DNA from: an uncultured Granulosicoccaceae bacterium
GTDB taxonomy: Bacteria; Pseudomonadota; Gammaproteobacteria; Granulosicoccales; Granulosicoccaceae
DNA: 44,367 nt
Direction: 5' to 3'
NCBI GenBank assembly: GCA_938005265.1
Contig: CALLOA010000092.1
Span: 1-44,367, forward strand
Made by a program: the position numbers and the translations under genes. The notes below the pieces were generated by a model. It did no database searches. It was not told where the DNA came from and worked only from the letters and a program-made list of their open reading frames with translations. This document shows, one piece after another, positions 6,965-16,357 of this stretch. Position 1 is the stretch's first letter. The number at the start of each line of letters is the position of its first letter.

Positions 6965-9900
6965 TCAGGCAGCATCTTCCAGCGATGCGATCAGCTCCGA
7001 CAGTTCGCTGGCTTTTGGTTTTACCATCCAGAAGCGCGATGCCAGACTGTAATACTCTTCAATCAGCGTGCGCCCCCATTCACTGCCAGTGTGATCAATG
7101 TAGTCTTCAATCAGGCTCTGCAAGTAGTTGCGATAGCGCTCCATTGATTCCGAATGCAGGCGATGAATGTCGATCAGCTCATGATTGTAGCGATCAACAA
7201 AAACATTGTCCGGATCAAATACATAAGCCAGGCCGCCTGTCATACCGGCGCCAAAGTTCACCCCGGTCTGCCCCAGCACGACAACGCAACCGCCTGTCAT
7301 ATATTCACAAGCATGATCCCCGGTACCTTCGACAATGGCAATAGCTCCCGAATTTCGCACAGCGAAACGTTCACCAGCTGTGCCAGCTGCGTAAAAAGTA
7401 CCGCCAGTTGCTCCATACAGGCAAGTATTGCCGACTATGGGGGTCTGACGATGATCATAATTACTGTTCGATGGTGGCCTGATGATAATCTTGCCACCTG
7501 CCATGCCCTTGCCGGCGTAGTCATTGGCATCACCTTCAAGAAACAAATTCAGTCCACCTGCATTCCAAACGCCTAGTGATTGACCCGCCGTGCCACTCAA
7601 TGAAATATTCAGTGGCGCGTCAGTCATACCGGTATCACCGTGAATACGGGCAATTTCGCCTGACAATCGTGCACCAATGGAACGATTGACATTGGAAACG
7701 GTATATTCATAGGAGCCACCTGACTTCTTTTCAATGGCTTCACGGCAGTCATCCACCATCTTCTCGGCCAGCAAACCCTGATCAAATGGAATGTTACTGT
7801 CCGTTGTGCAATAGCGTGGCACGTCGTCACTGAGTCCGCCCTGGGACAGAACCCTGGATAGATCAATTCTGCTTTGGCGAGGTGTGGTGCCTTCGATCTG
7901 CTCAAGGTATTCGGTATGACCGATCAGGTCTGCCAGTTTGCGTACACCGATCGATGCCATATGCCGCCTGACATCCTCGGCAATGAATCGTATGTAGTTC
8001 ATGACTTTGTCTACATCGCCGTTGAAGTGACGCATTCGCAGCACTTTGTGCTGAGTAGCAACACCTGTCGCACAGTTATTGAGATGACAGATGCGCAGGT
8101 ATTTACAGCCCATGGCTATCATGGGTCCGGTGCCAAAACCGAAACTCTCAGCCCCTAATGCTGCTGCCTTGATGACATCAAGGCCGGTTTTCAGACCACC
8201 GTCCGCCTGCACTCGTACCTTGTCACGCAGATTGTTTGCGCGTAATACCTGGTGGGTTTCCGACATCCCCAGTTCCCAGGGTGAACCAGCGTATTTGACA
8301 CTGGTCAGCGGGCTTGCTCCCGTACCACCGTCGTAACCTGAAATAGTGATGAGGTCTGCATAGGCTTTGGCAACGCCGGCGGCTATTGTGCCAACACCTG
8401 CTTCAGCCACCAGCTTTACCGATATCAACGCAGCCGGGTTCACCTGCTTGAGATCGAAAATCAGCTGCGCAAGATCTTCAATGGAATAGATATCATGATG
8501 CGGTGGTGGTGAAATCAAAGCGACACCCGGGCGACTGTGTCTGAGGCGCGCGATCATGTCGTTGACCTTATGACCGGGTAACTGGCCACCTTCACCGGGT
8601 TTCGCTCCTTGCGCAACTTTTATCTGCAGCACTTCTGCATTAACGAGGTAGTAGGGCGTAACACCGAAGCGACCGGAAGCGACCTGCTTGATTTTGGATG
8701 TTTTGAGTGTGCCGTAGCGGCTCTGGTCTTCGCCACCTTCGCCGGAATTTGAACGCCCGCCCAGGCGGTTCATTGCTTCGGCAAGTGTTTCATGTGCTTC
8801 GGGGGACAGCGCGCCCAGTGACATACCGGCGGTATCAAATCGTGGAATGATGTCTTCAATCGGCTCGACTTCGTCCAGCGGTACCGGGTTGCTGGTTTTT
8901 AATTTCAGCAAGTCACGTAAAAATGCTGGTCGGCGCTGGTCTACGCTATTGGCGTATATCTGGTAGTCGGCGTATTCCCCTGAATTAACCGCATTTTGCA
9001 GCTCTTGGACCACATCGGGGTTGTAGCTGTGGTACTCACCGCCGTGAATGTACTTCAACAGACCGCCCTGAGAGATGTCCGTTGTCGGGTTCCAGGCGCT
9101 CTCAGCCAGCAACGACTGGTCTTGCTGCAGATCGTCAAAATTGATGCCCTGGATACGACTGGTGGTGCCAGTAAAACATTGCTCTACCACTTCGTCGTGT
9201 AATCCGACGATCTCGTAAAGCTGGGCACCGCGATAGCTGGTAATTGTCGAAATTCCCATCTTTGACAGAATTTTTAGCAAGCCCTTGTTAATACCCCGGC
9301 GGTAGTCCTGATGCAGCTGCTCCGCATTGTCGGCATCAAGCTCACCACTGGCAACCATGCCATCAATGGATTCATGGGCCAGATAGGGGTAAACACAGGT
9401 AGCACCATAACCCACCAGAACAGCCATATGGTGAGGGTCGCGTGCCGTACCGGTTTCAATGATCAGATTGGCATCGGAACGGCACCCTGCCTTGATCAGC
9501 CCATGGTGGGTCGCACCGGTGGCCAGTAGCGCATGCACCGGGATCTTGTCTGGCTCCAGATTGCGATCTGAAAGCACGATAATGACTTTACGGTTTTGTA
9601 CGGCTTCAATCGCTGCCGCGGCAATGTCGCTTACTGCTTGCTGCAGGGATTTTTCATCAGGGTTGTAGTTCAGGTCGATAACCTGGTGGGCATAACCGGG
9701 TTCATCGTCCATCGCAAGCAGCGTGAGAAATTTCTCGCGTGACAAAACCGGCGAACGAACCAGCAGTCGTGTGGCGTGGTGAATGGTCTCAAGAAATAGA
9801 TTCTTTTCCCGTCCCAGACAGGTTTCCAGCGACATGACGATCGATTCACGTATGGGGTCGATGGGGGGGTTGGTTACCTGGGCAAATTGCTGCCGGAAGC

Positions 9901-11440
9901 TATCGTAGAGCGAGCGCACGTGCTCCGACATGGCTGGGAAGGGCGTGTCATCACCCATTGAACCCACTGCTTCCTGCCCACCTTCAGCCAGAACACGAAT
10001 GATCTGATCGCACTCCTCGAAGGTGACATTAAACATCTTCTGGTAAGTGGTCAGTTGCTGTTTGCTGAATTTTTCTTCGTTGCGCGGCAGGTTGCGCAGG
10101 CCTGATCGAAGTTGTCGGCTGTTTTTAATTATCCACTTGGCATAGGGCTGTCTGTGTTTCAGGCGGTCGTTGATATCATCGGGTTTCATAAGCCTGCCCG
10201 ATTGTGTGTCGACTGCGAGAATTTCACCCGGGCCCAAACGCCCTTTTTCAACGACCTCAGCGTTGTCATAATCCCAGACACCGATCTCCGAGGCGAGAGT
10301 GATCAAGCGATCACGGGTAATTACATAACGTGCTGGCCGTAATCCATTGCGGTCTAGCGCACAGCAGGCGTAGCGACCGTCAGTCAGAACGACACCCGCT
10401 GGTCCATCCCAGGGTTCCATATGCATGGAATTGAATTCGAGAAATGCACGCAGGTCGGAATCGAGTTCCCAGGTGTTTTGCCACGCTGGTGGCATCAACA
10501 TGCGCAAAGCACGAAAGATATCCATGCCACCTGCCAGCAGAACTTCCAGCATGTTGTCCAGTGACAGCGAATCAGACCCGGTCATCGATATTAGCGGTCG
10601 CAGGTCTGCCAACTCAGGTAAAACGTCTGAACGCAATTTATAGGCGCGCGCGGTGGCCCAGTTACGATTGCCCTGTATGGTGTTGATCTCGCCGTTGTGT
10701 GCAAGGTAGCGAAAGGGTTGTGACAGATACCAGTCCGGTAATGTGTTGGTTGAGAAGCGCTGGTGAAAAACAGCTATGGAAGACTCCAGCATTTCGTCTT
10801 CCAGGTCTTCATAGAACGTCGACAGATAGCCGGGCATCACCAGCCCTTTAAACAGTATGACTTCGTTTGACAATGAGCAGACGTAGAAGCGGCTGCCCAG
10901 ATCAGCCAATGCGATTTCGGCAAGCCGCCGGGCGACAAACAGATGCCGGTTGAATTCGGCCGCATCCATGTCGGTTGAAGCGCTGACAAACAATTGCTCG
11001 ATCTGCGGTAGGCTGGAGCGAGCCTGTTCACCGCAAGCATCGGGATTGACCGGTACTACGCGCCAGCCGTTAAAACGCAAACCGCGATCTTCGAGTTGAC
11101 GTTGCAATTCTTCTCTGGCGCGCTTGGCTTTGTCCTCATTACGCGGTAAAAAAACGATGCCGGTGGCAAATTCTGCGCCGAGCTTTAACCCGACCTGAGC
11201 TGCACAGTTGCGTAAAAAGCGCTCAGGTTTGCGAAGCAATAGACCGCAGCCATCACCGGATTTACCGTCGGCAGCAATTGCACCGCGGTGGGTCATTCGG
11301 CCAAGAGCGGTTATTGCTGTCTGGATTAGTTCGTGGCTTTCACGTCCATCCATCTGCGCTATGAGCCCGAAGCCGCAGTTATCTTTTTCAAATTCGGGAC
11401 GGTACAACCCGCTCTTGGCGAGATTTTCTAAATTGTTCAT
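6965..11440 (-). CDS. gltB: Glutamate synthase (NADPH), large subunit
   Basis: Transfers the amide of glutamine to 2-oxoglutarate, making two glutamates, and works with the GltD flavoprotein. It is 1491 aa, as usual for bacterial GltB. Seen in order: a short propeptide and the class II amidotransferase nucleophile (Cys22 in NCGFGLIA), the central linker domain, the FMN/synthase domain with [16 protein letters not shown] and [16 protein letters not shown], the 3Fe-4S ligands in [15 protein letters not shown], and the C-terminal Gly-rich beta-helix ([37 protein letters not shown]). No good Shine-Dalgarno precedes ATG 11440. gltD is not next to it: it lies 17 kb upstream with hemE. The two subunits must therefore be matched from separate transcripts. 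A promoter with a palindrome lies about 125 bp upstream. Confidence 0.98.
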   Translation of the reverse strand: MNNLENLAKSGLYRPEFEKDNCGFGLIAQMDGRESHELIQTAITALGRMTHRGAIAADGKSGDGCGLLLRKPERFLRNCAAQVGLKLGAEFATGIVFLPRNEDKAKRAREELQRQLEDRGLRFNGWRVVPVNPDACGEQARSSLPQIEQLFVSASTDMDAAEFNRHLFVARRLAEIALADLGSRFYVCSLSNEVILFKGLVMPGYLSTFYEDLEDEMLESSIAVFHQRFSTNTLPDWYLSQPFRYLAHNGEINTIQGNRNWATARAYKLRSDVLPELADLRPLISMTGSDSLSLDNMLEVLLAGGMDIFRALRMLMPPAWQNTWELDSDLRAFLEFNSMHMEPWDGPAGVVLTDGRYACCALDRNGLRPARYVITRDRLITLASEIGVWDYDNAEVVEKGRLGPGEILAVDTQSGRLMKPDDINDRLKHRQPYAKWIIKNSRQLRSGLRNLPRNEEKFSKQQLTTYQKMFNVTFEECDQIIRVLAEGGQEAVGSMGDDTPFPAMSEHVRSLYDSFRQQFAQVTNPPIDPIRESIVMSLETCLGREKNLFLETIHHATRLLVRSPVLSREKFLTLLAMDDEPGYAHQVIDLNYNPDEKSLQQAVSDIAAAAIEAVQNRKVIIVLSDRNLEPDKIPVHALLATGATHHGLIKAGCRSDANLIIETGTARDPHHMAVLVGYGATCVYPYLAHESIDGMVASGELDADNAEQLHQDYRRGINKGLLKILSKMGISTITSYRGAQLYEIVGLHDEVVEQCFTGTTSRIQGINFDDLQQDQSLLAESAWNPTTDISQGGLLKYIHGGEYHSYNPDVVQELQNAVNSGEYADYQIYANSVDQRRPAFLRDLLKLKTSNPVPLDEVEPIEDIIPRFDTAGMSLGALSPEAHETLAEAMNRLGGRSNSGEGGEDQSRYGTLKTSKIKQVASGRFGVTPYYLVNAEVLQIKVAQGAKPGEGGQLPGHKVNDMIARLRHSRPGVALISPPPHHDIYSIEDLAQLIFDLKQVNPAALISVKLVAEAGVGTIAAGVAKAYADLITISGYDGGTGASPLTSVKYAGSPWELGMSETHQVLRANNLRDKVRVQADGGLKTGLDVIKAAALGAESFGFGTGPMIAMGCKYLRICHLNNCATGVATQHKVLRMRHFNGDVDKVMNYIRFIAEDVRRHMASIGVRKLADLIGHTEYLEQIEGTTPRQSRIDLSRVLSQGGLSDDVPRYCTTDSNIPFDQGLLAEKMVDDCREAIEKKSGGSYEYTVSNVNRSIGARLSGEIARIHGDTGMTDAPLNISLSGTAGQSLGVWNAGGLNLFLEGDANDYAGKGMAGGKIIIRPPSNSNYDHRQTPIVGNTCLYGATGGTFYAAGTAGERFAVRNSGAIAIVEGTGDHACEYMTGGCVVVLGQTGVNFGAGMTGGLAYVFDPDNVFVDRYNHELIDIHRLHSESMERYRNYLQSLIEDYIDHTGSEWGRTLIEEYYSLASRFWMVKPKASELSELIASLEDAA

Positions 11441-11563
11441 GGGTAATTTAGGAGCACGTGGGCTGATCTTTTGTCAGTAGCAGCGTTCGAGATGACTTGC
11501 GCGAACAACCCCTGCGCATTGTACGGTTCAGGGGATAGCACTGATCAGCATGCGAAACGAATT

Positions 11564-11593
11564 ATTATACCGCAGATTACCGTATGGATACGG
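11564..11593 (-). promoter_or_regulatory. Predicted gltB promoter -10 with overlapping palindrome
   Basis: On the minus strand a perfect TATAAT lies at 11569-11564. A 14-bp inverted repeat (arms CCGTAT and ATACGG, 2-bp centre, 11580-11593) is centred 20 bp upstream, where the -35 element would be. No good TTGACA is present there, which would fit a promoter needing or blocked by a regulator at the palindrome (inference). Confidence 0.4.
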
Positions 11594-11715
11594 ATGAAGT
11601 GTCGGGCAATCAATAACTATGATGCCGAAAAACAACATAGTATCAATAGGATAGGGTTATAATCTGCTTCAAAAAACAGGCTTGCTATTCTTGCCTAACG
11701 TTCTGAATTATGGCG

Positions 11716-11737
11716 AAAATAGGCGCTAAAACGCGCC
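11716..11737 (-). terminator. Intrinsic terminator after the ATPase/SPOR gene
   Basis: On the minus strand GGCGC (11737-11733), a 6-nt loop and GCGCC (11726-11722) are followed by TATTTT. It sits 7 bases beyond the stop codon, separating this transcript from gltB. Confidence 0.55.
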
Positions 11738-11743
11738 GCAAGG

Positions 11744-14077
11744 CTATTTTGTCAACGACTCCTGGATACTGCCAATTTTACGTATCCACGGCTGGTTTTT
11801 TACAGCATTGCTATTCATACCGGCAATGGCTTCTCTGGCTTCTCCAACCCCATCGTACAAACCTTGCACCAGCGCGTACCAGGTGACTTCACCACGCTTG
11901 AAGCTGTAAATCGATGTAGGGCCTTCAAGCCCGGCATTGCGCAGAAACCGGTCGATGTCTTTCTTATCGGTTGATGCACTCAGCTGAATGGTCCATAGAT
12001 CAGCATTCTGCAGTAGTACCCAGTTTGGTGATTCCAGGCTGTTAACGCTGGCAGACTCTGTCTGGTTTGCGCTGTTCACGTCTGCCGCTTCACTCGAGCT
12101 CGCAGCTGTCTGAGTGGTTTCCTCGGCAGCGTCACTTTCCGATGTGGTGGTCGTGTCAGTCGCAGGCTCTTCGGCAGTTGTTTGAGTGGTATCCCTTGGC
12201 GTTTCCGGGGCGGCTAGCGGAACCTCGGCGTCGCTGTCTTCGTTTGCGCCCCTTGCTTCATTGGTTCCAGTTGGCGTGGCAGATTCGCTTGCCTGATTCG
12301 GCAACTCGGCTGCCGTTAGATTGCCGCTTTCAGTTTGCCGGGCAGTAGCGTCGCTGTTGTCTGTGGTATTACTGGCGGCGGTGTTTTCTGCCCTGCTGTC
12401 GTCTGTGTTAACAGCTGGATTGTTGTTGGTGTCAGCGGCGACATTTTCAGCCGGTTTATCTTCTGCAACTGCTTCTGCGCTATTCGTTTCACTAGACGTA
12501 CCCAGTGCTACGGACAGCTCATTGGCTGCGGCTTTTAACTCGGCACTTGCACTTTCTTCTCTCGAGCTTGTGGTGTTTGCGGTACTGTCCGCGCCTGTTT
12601 GTTGAGCGGTTGTATTACCGGCACCATTTGCCGCAGGGGTTGTGGTAGATGAGACCGGTTCCAGCGCTACAGCCGGCTCGCTGTTGCTGTCATTGCCTGA
12701 CGTGGCAGACACGGAATTCGTCACCGTTGGGCTGGCGCTGGATGACTCAGATCCTGAGCTATTGCTGTTGCCGGTAATCGGGCGTGTTTCTACCGTTGTG
12801 AATTCGCTGTTGCCATTTTGCTGCGTTGCGGTGCTGTTTGCCGCATTGCTGTCAGTATTCGTGCTGGTGAGGTTGTCCTGTATTACTGTTTTATAGACAC
12901 CGGCACCGATCAGACCAATACCCAGTAAAGCGAGCAGTGCTTTACCTGCTTTCCTGCTTTTTCCAGCCTGGAGCTTCGCAAAAAAACCTTTCTTGTCAGG
13001 GGCTGACGTATCGCTGTCAGTAAAAGGCGAGAATATCTGATTGAGTGTTTCGGCAGCCAGGAAATTGATTCGCCCCGGATAGCCACTGGCATCATTGGCA
13101 ATGCTTGAGACCTGCTTTTCAGACAAAGGAAACTCATCGAAATGTCCTGCCTGATTGAGTCTCAATTGAATATAAGGGGCAGCACGGCTTGCCAGTAAGG
13201 GTTCTACTTGCATGGCCGAGTAGGGCAGCTTCAAACCCTGCGGCAGTAATTGCGGGAGCCGGCTTTCGAATTCAGGTGTTGCTGACATGATGACCCTTAG
13301 CAGAGGTTCATCACTATTAAAATATTGTATGGTCGCCAGTAGTAAATGCAGCTCCTTTGGTGGCACCAGATCAGAATCGTCAAGCAGTAACACGACTGTC
13401 GTGTTGCGTTCATGATTTGCCTGTAAGGCCAAAAGCATTTCTTTGGCGCTGTCTTCATAGTTTGATGGCGGGGTCAGTTTCCACACGTGCAGAATGCCGC
13501 TGAACAGGTTGTGGGTTGTATATTTTTCACCACCTTTGACAGAAAAGAATTGCAGTCGGGCGCCGCTATTTCGTGTTAGCTGTTTTAGCAGGGTAGTCTT
13601 GCCAGATCCTTCCTCACCAGTCAGCAGGAGTACGGTGTCACCCTTGATAATTGCCTGTTTTATGTCATTGATTTGCGAAAAGGTCACTTCATCGGCAAAT
13701 AGCTCCCCTTCGGCCGACGTTCCCATAAAAGGTTGCGAACGCAATTGCAGTTGCTGCATGGTGTAGTCAGAAAGTGAACCTTCCTTTTTACCAGCCAATT
13801 GCTCTGTGCCGGAGTAGGGTACCCCGGGCACGTCATTAGCAATGGCGTCGGGTATATAACCGTGACCAGACACATTTTCCCGGCTTGTATTTTCCGGTGT
13901 ATAAGCGGCCTCCGGCATGCCGCTTTCCTGGTGGGCTAATTGTTCGGTTTGCTCGGTTTGCTCGATTTGCGGCTCGCCATCAGCCAGAGTTGCCTGCCCG
14001 GTTTCTGGTGTCGATAGTGTCTCACCCTGACCAGCACTGAGCGTATCGCGGTCTGTTGTCGGCGGTTCATGCTGCAT
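11744..14077 (-). CDS. ExeA/DamX-like AAA ATPase with C-terminal SPOR domain
   Basis: A membrane protein that probably acts at the division septum or secretion machinery by binding denuded peptidoglycan. Seen: an acidic N-terminal region with an EQT repeat (residues 39-47), an ExeA-type ATPase (Walker A GEEGSGKT at 154-161, Walker B VVLLLDDSD), one transmembrane helix (KALLALLGIGLIGAGVYKTVI, about 380-400), then some 280 residues of low-complexity Ser/Thr/Asn/Ala/Glu-rich linker, and a C-terminal SPOR domain (WTIQLSASTDKKDIDRFLRN ... WYALVQGLYDGVGEA). SPOR domains bind glycan strands lacking stem peptides (family knowledge). The gene sits directly after aroB, the same place as damX in enterobacteria. 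A terminator follows. The long linker would span periplasm to the cell wall (inference). Confidence 0.88.
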   Translation of the reverse strand: MQHEPPTTDRDTLSAGQGETLSTPETGQATLADGEPQIEQTEQTEQLAHQESGMPEAAYTPENTSRENVSGHGYIPDAIANDVPGVPYSGTEQLAGKKEGSLSDYTMQQLQLRSQPFMGTSAEGELFADEVTFSQINDIKQAIIKGDTVLLLTGEEGSGKTTLLKQLTRNSGARLQFFSVKGGEKYTTHNLFSGILHVWKLTPPSNYEDSAKEMLLALQANHERNTTVVLLLDDSDLVPPKELHLLLATIQYFNSDEPLLRVIMSATPEFESRLPQLLPQGLKLPYSAMQVEPLLASRAAPYIQLRLNQAGHFDEFPLSEKQVSSIANDASGYPGRINFLAAETLNQIFSPFTDSDTSAPDKKGFFAKLQAGKSRKAGKALLALLGIGLIGAGVYKTVIQDNLTSTNTDSNAANSTATQQNGNSEFTTVETRPITGNSNSSGSESSSASPTVTNSVSATSGNDSNSEPAVALEPVSSTTTPAANGAGNTTAQQTGADSTANTTSSREESASAELKAAANELSVALGTSSETNSAEAVAEDKPAENVAADTNNNPAVNTDDSRAENTAASNTTDNSDATARQTESGNLTAAELPNQASESATPTGTNEARGANEDSDAEVPLAAPETPRDTTQTTAEEPATDTTTTSESDAAEETTQTAASSSEAADVNSANQTESASVNSLESPNWVLLQNADLWTIQLSASTDKKDIDRFLRNAGLEGPTSIYSFKRGEVTWYALVQGLYDGVGEAREAIAGMNSNAVKNQPWIRKIGSIQESLTK
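13942..13968. repeat. 9-bp in-frame triplicate repeat in the ATPase/SPOR gene
   Basis: Three 9-bp units (13942-13950, 13951-13959, 13960-13968; the copies differ by single bases) encode EQT-EQT-EQ in the N-terminal acidic region. Confidence 0.85.
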
Positions 14078-14269
14078 AGCGCTTATACTGTAACGATAAA
14101 ATTTCGCCTAACTATACCATCGCCCATGAGATTGGCTAAACATCTGCTGCACTACAGTACAGTTTTGGCCGTCAATGGCATGAAGATGCCCGTTCTGGCT
14201 CGGCCGCTTCAGCGCTATTTTTAGCGGGTCTGTCAGACTGATAATTGCCCGATACCGGAGTGTCGGTGC

Positions 14270-15373
14270 TCAGGCGGTATGGTCAGGCAGGCATTGTTTG
14301 ATTGTCGCACTCAGGTGATTGTCGTCGTAATCAGTACTGACGATGGCATCACCGATCGCCTTGAGTAACACCAGCCTTATGCGTCCTTCCCTGACTTTCT
14401 TGTCCCTCGACATCAGTTCCAGAAAAGTATCGGTTGTCATTTCGGGCGGAGGTTCCACGGGCAGATTTGCGGAGCGAATAATGGCAAGGCCGCGCGCCAC
14501 TTCTGTGTTGTCCAGCCAACCGAGCCTGGCTGACATGGTTAATGCCATCGACATACCGGCAGCAACAGCTTCGCCATGTAACCAATTGCCATAGCCTTGC
14601 GATGTTTCTATCGCGTGACCAAAGGTATGGCCAAAATTAAGATAAGCGCGGACGCCGTGTTCATATTCATCAGCGGCTACGATTTCGGCTTTTATCTCGC
14701 AGGAGCGTTTTATGGCATGCGTCAATTCTGGCTTGCTACGTGCCAGTAACGAACTCATGTTTTCCTCCAGCCATTGCAGGAAATCAGCATCCCTGATGAA
14801 GCCGTATTTGATGATTTCCGCCAACCCGGCGCTTAGTTCACGATCTGGCAAAGTTTGTAGTGCGTCTGAATCGATGACTACAGCAGTTGGTTGGTGAAAC
14901 GCACCAATCATGTTTTTACCCAGAGCATGGTTTACTCCGGTTTTACCACCTACAGATGAGTCGACTTGTGCCAGCAGTGTGGTCGGCACCTGAACAAATG
15001 CCACACCTCTTTGATAGGATGCTGCGGCAAATCCAGCCATGTCACCGACAACGCCGCCACCTAGTGCCAGAACACAACAATCGCGGCCAAAGCGGCCGTT
15101 CATCAAAGTATCGAAAATCCGGTTCATGACTTCCATGGTCTTGTGTTGCTCTCCGTCTGGCAGGACTACCTGCTCGACCAGGCGATTACCCAGCGCTGTT
15201 TTCAGTGTATCCAGATACAGCGGAGCTACTGTTTCATTGCTGACCACCAGGATGTGTCGGTAGGGGAGTTTGTCAGAAAATAGAGAAGCATCTGCAAGCA
15301 GGCCGCTGCCAATCAAAATAGGGTAGCTGCGCTCTTGCAGGTCAATGTTGACGGTGTGGTCGATGTTACTCAT
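14270..15373 (-). CDS. aroB: 3-dehydroquinate synthase
   Basis: Second step of the shikimate pathway: converts DAHP to 3-dehydroquinate with NAD+ and a divalent metal in the cytoplasm. Length (367 aa) is typical. Seen: VLPDGEQHKTM, the NAD-binding ALGGGVVGDMAGFAAASYQRG, VPTTLLAQVDSSVGGKTGVNH, and metal-ligand segments LAEIIKYGFI and NFGHTFGHAIE with HGEAVAAGM. The ATG at 15373 overlaps the aroK stop (ATGA), so the two are translationally coupled. It is followed, after 192 bp, by the ATPase/SPOR gene. Confidence 0.98.
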   Translation of the reverse strand: MSNIDHTVNIDLQERSYPILIGSGLLADASLFSDKLPYRHILVVSNETVAPLYLDTLKTALGNRLVEQVVLPDGEQHKTMEVMNRIFDTLMNGRFGRDCCVLALGGGVVGDMAGFAAASYQRGVAFVQVPTTLLAQVDSSVGGKTGVNHALGKNMIGAFHQPTAVVIDSDALQTLPDRELSAGLAEIIKYGFIRDADFLQWLEENMSSLLARSKPELTHAIKRSCEIKAEIVAADEYEHGVRAYLNFGHTFGHAIETSQGYGNWLHGEAVAAGMSMALTMSARLGWLDNTEVARGLAIIRSANLPVEPPPEMTTDTFLELMSRDKKVREGRIRLVLLKAIGDAIVSTDYDDNHLSATIKQCLPDHTA

Positions 15374-16173
15374 GGATTTTTACGATTAACGGATTTTTTT
15401 TTCGTTGAACGTGCAGAGTCCTTCTTTTTGCGGGCTGTTTTTTCAGCAGCAACAGAGTTGCTGGCAGGTTCTTTTTTTACTGTTATTTTATCAGCCCTTT
15501 TATCTTCCCTTGTTGCAGCGTGACTTTCCTTTTGACGTTGGGTCCTGGCAGGCTTGGCCGGGTTTGAATCAGTTGCTGTACGCCTGCCGTTTTGTGTAGC
15601 GGCCCGGCCTGCAGCTTTTCCACTGCTGCTTGTTGTCCGTGTAGTTGCCGTGGCTTCAACAATTTTCTCGCGAACAAGATGACGTGTGATCTTGGCTACA
15701 ACATTTTGCATGCGGCTACTGTTGGTGCTCACAACATGGTGTGCTGTTGATTCGTAGAGACTGTGTCTTTCGTCCATCAAACTTTTCAGTTTCGCCTCAA
15801 CATCGCCTACCTGCAGCAAGGGCCGGTTTCGGTTTAATGCAACCCGTCGTAGTTGTTCCTCCAGATCCACAGCCAATAAAATTACATAGCCGGTTTCGCG
15901 TAGCAATTTGCGGTTAGCGGGTTTCAGGATAGCGCCGCCACCGGTTGCGATGACAACGTTCTCAAGTTTGGCAAGTTCAGCCAGGATATTCCGTTCTCGC
16001 TTGCGGAATCCGGCCTCTCCTTCAAATTCGAATATAGTAGGAATGTCGACACCGCAGCGGGCCTCGATTTCCCGATCACTGTCGTAGAAGTCGAACTGGT
16101 GTTTGCGCGCCAGCGATTTGCCGACTGTCGATTTGCCGGAGCCCATAGGGCCGATGAGGTATATACGTGCCAT
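15370..16173 (-). CDS. aroK: Shikimate kinase with basic C-terminal extension
   Basis: Phosphorylates shikimate at O3 with ATP in the aromatic amino acid pathway. The kinase part (residues 1 to about 172) is complete: P-loop GPMGSGKST (8-16), DSDREIEARCGVDIPTIFEFEGE, GFRKRE, the shikimate-binding VIATGGGAIL and the lid NRNRPLLQ. The protein continues for about 95 more residues that are rich in Lys, Arg, Thr, Ser and Ala (for example AEKTARKKKDSARSTKKK). The usual length is 170-190 aa, so this is an addition. It resembles disordered, histone-H1-like or nucleic-acid-binding tails, but its role is unknown. The tail overlaps the aroB start by four bases, so it belongs to a translated frame and not to noncoding DNA. 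A terminator separates aroK from pilQ. Confidence 0.96.
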   Translation of the reverse strand: MARIYLIGPMGSGKSTVGKSLARKHQFDFYDSDREIEARCGVDIPTIFEFEGEAGFRKRERNILAELAKLENVVIATGGGAILKPANRKLLRETGYVILLAVDLEEQLRRVALNRNRPLLQVGDVEAKLKSLMDERHSLYESTAHHVVSTNSSRMQNVVAKITRHLVREKIVEATATTRTTSSSGKAAGRAATQNGRRTATDSNPAKPARTQRQKESHAATREDKRADKITVKKEPASNSVAAEKTARKKKDSARSTKKKSVNRKNP

Positions 16174-16240
16174 AGCGGGTTGGTTGCCTTTCAGGCCGTA
16201 TCATAACCGCATTTATTGGCCTTATAAGCAATCAGACCAA

Positions 16241-16268
16241 AAAAAAGCCCGACAATGCCGGGCTTTTA
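16241..16268 (-). terminator. Strong intrinsic terminator between pilQ and aroK
   Basis: AAAAGCCCG (16243-16251) and CGGGCTTTT (16259-16267) form a perfect 9-bp stem with a 7-nt loop. On the minus strand the stem is followed by a run of eight T. It lies about 90 bp beyond the pilQ stop, so pilMNOPQ and aroK-aroB are likely separate transcription units or joined only by readthrough. Confidence 0.85.
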
Positions 16269-16357
16269 TAGTGGTGATGTAATCCACTTTTGATTTTTGC
16301 AGCGAACTCTGTCAGATTGGCCCTGTGTCAGGGGCTGGCAGAGCTGCTGCGGTCAGC

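Larger units (their letters stand above)
11441..11743 (-). promoter_or_regulatory. gltB upstream region, 303 bp
   Basis: Holds no credible gene. On the minus strand it starts with the terminator of the upstream ATPase/SPOR gene. It continues with an AT-rich stretch (a second TATAAC-like hexamer near 11655-11663) and then the palindrome plus TATAAT element described separately. It ends in a leader of about 120 nt up to the gltB ATG. Confidence 0.6.

Noticed and set aside
12067-12896. Several plus-strand open frames opposite the ATPase/SPOR linker
   Set aside because: They mirror the Ser/Thr/Ala-rich low-complexity linker of the real gene and are open only because of its codon bias.
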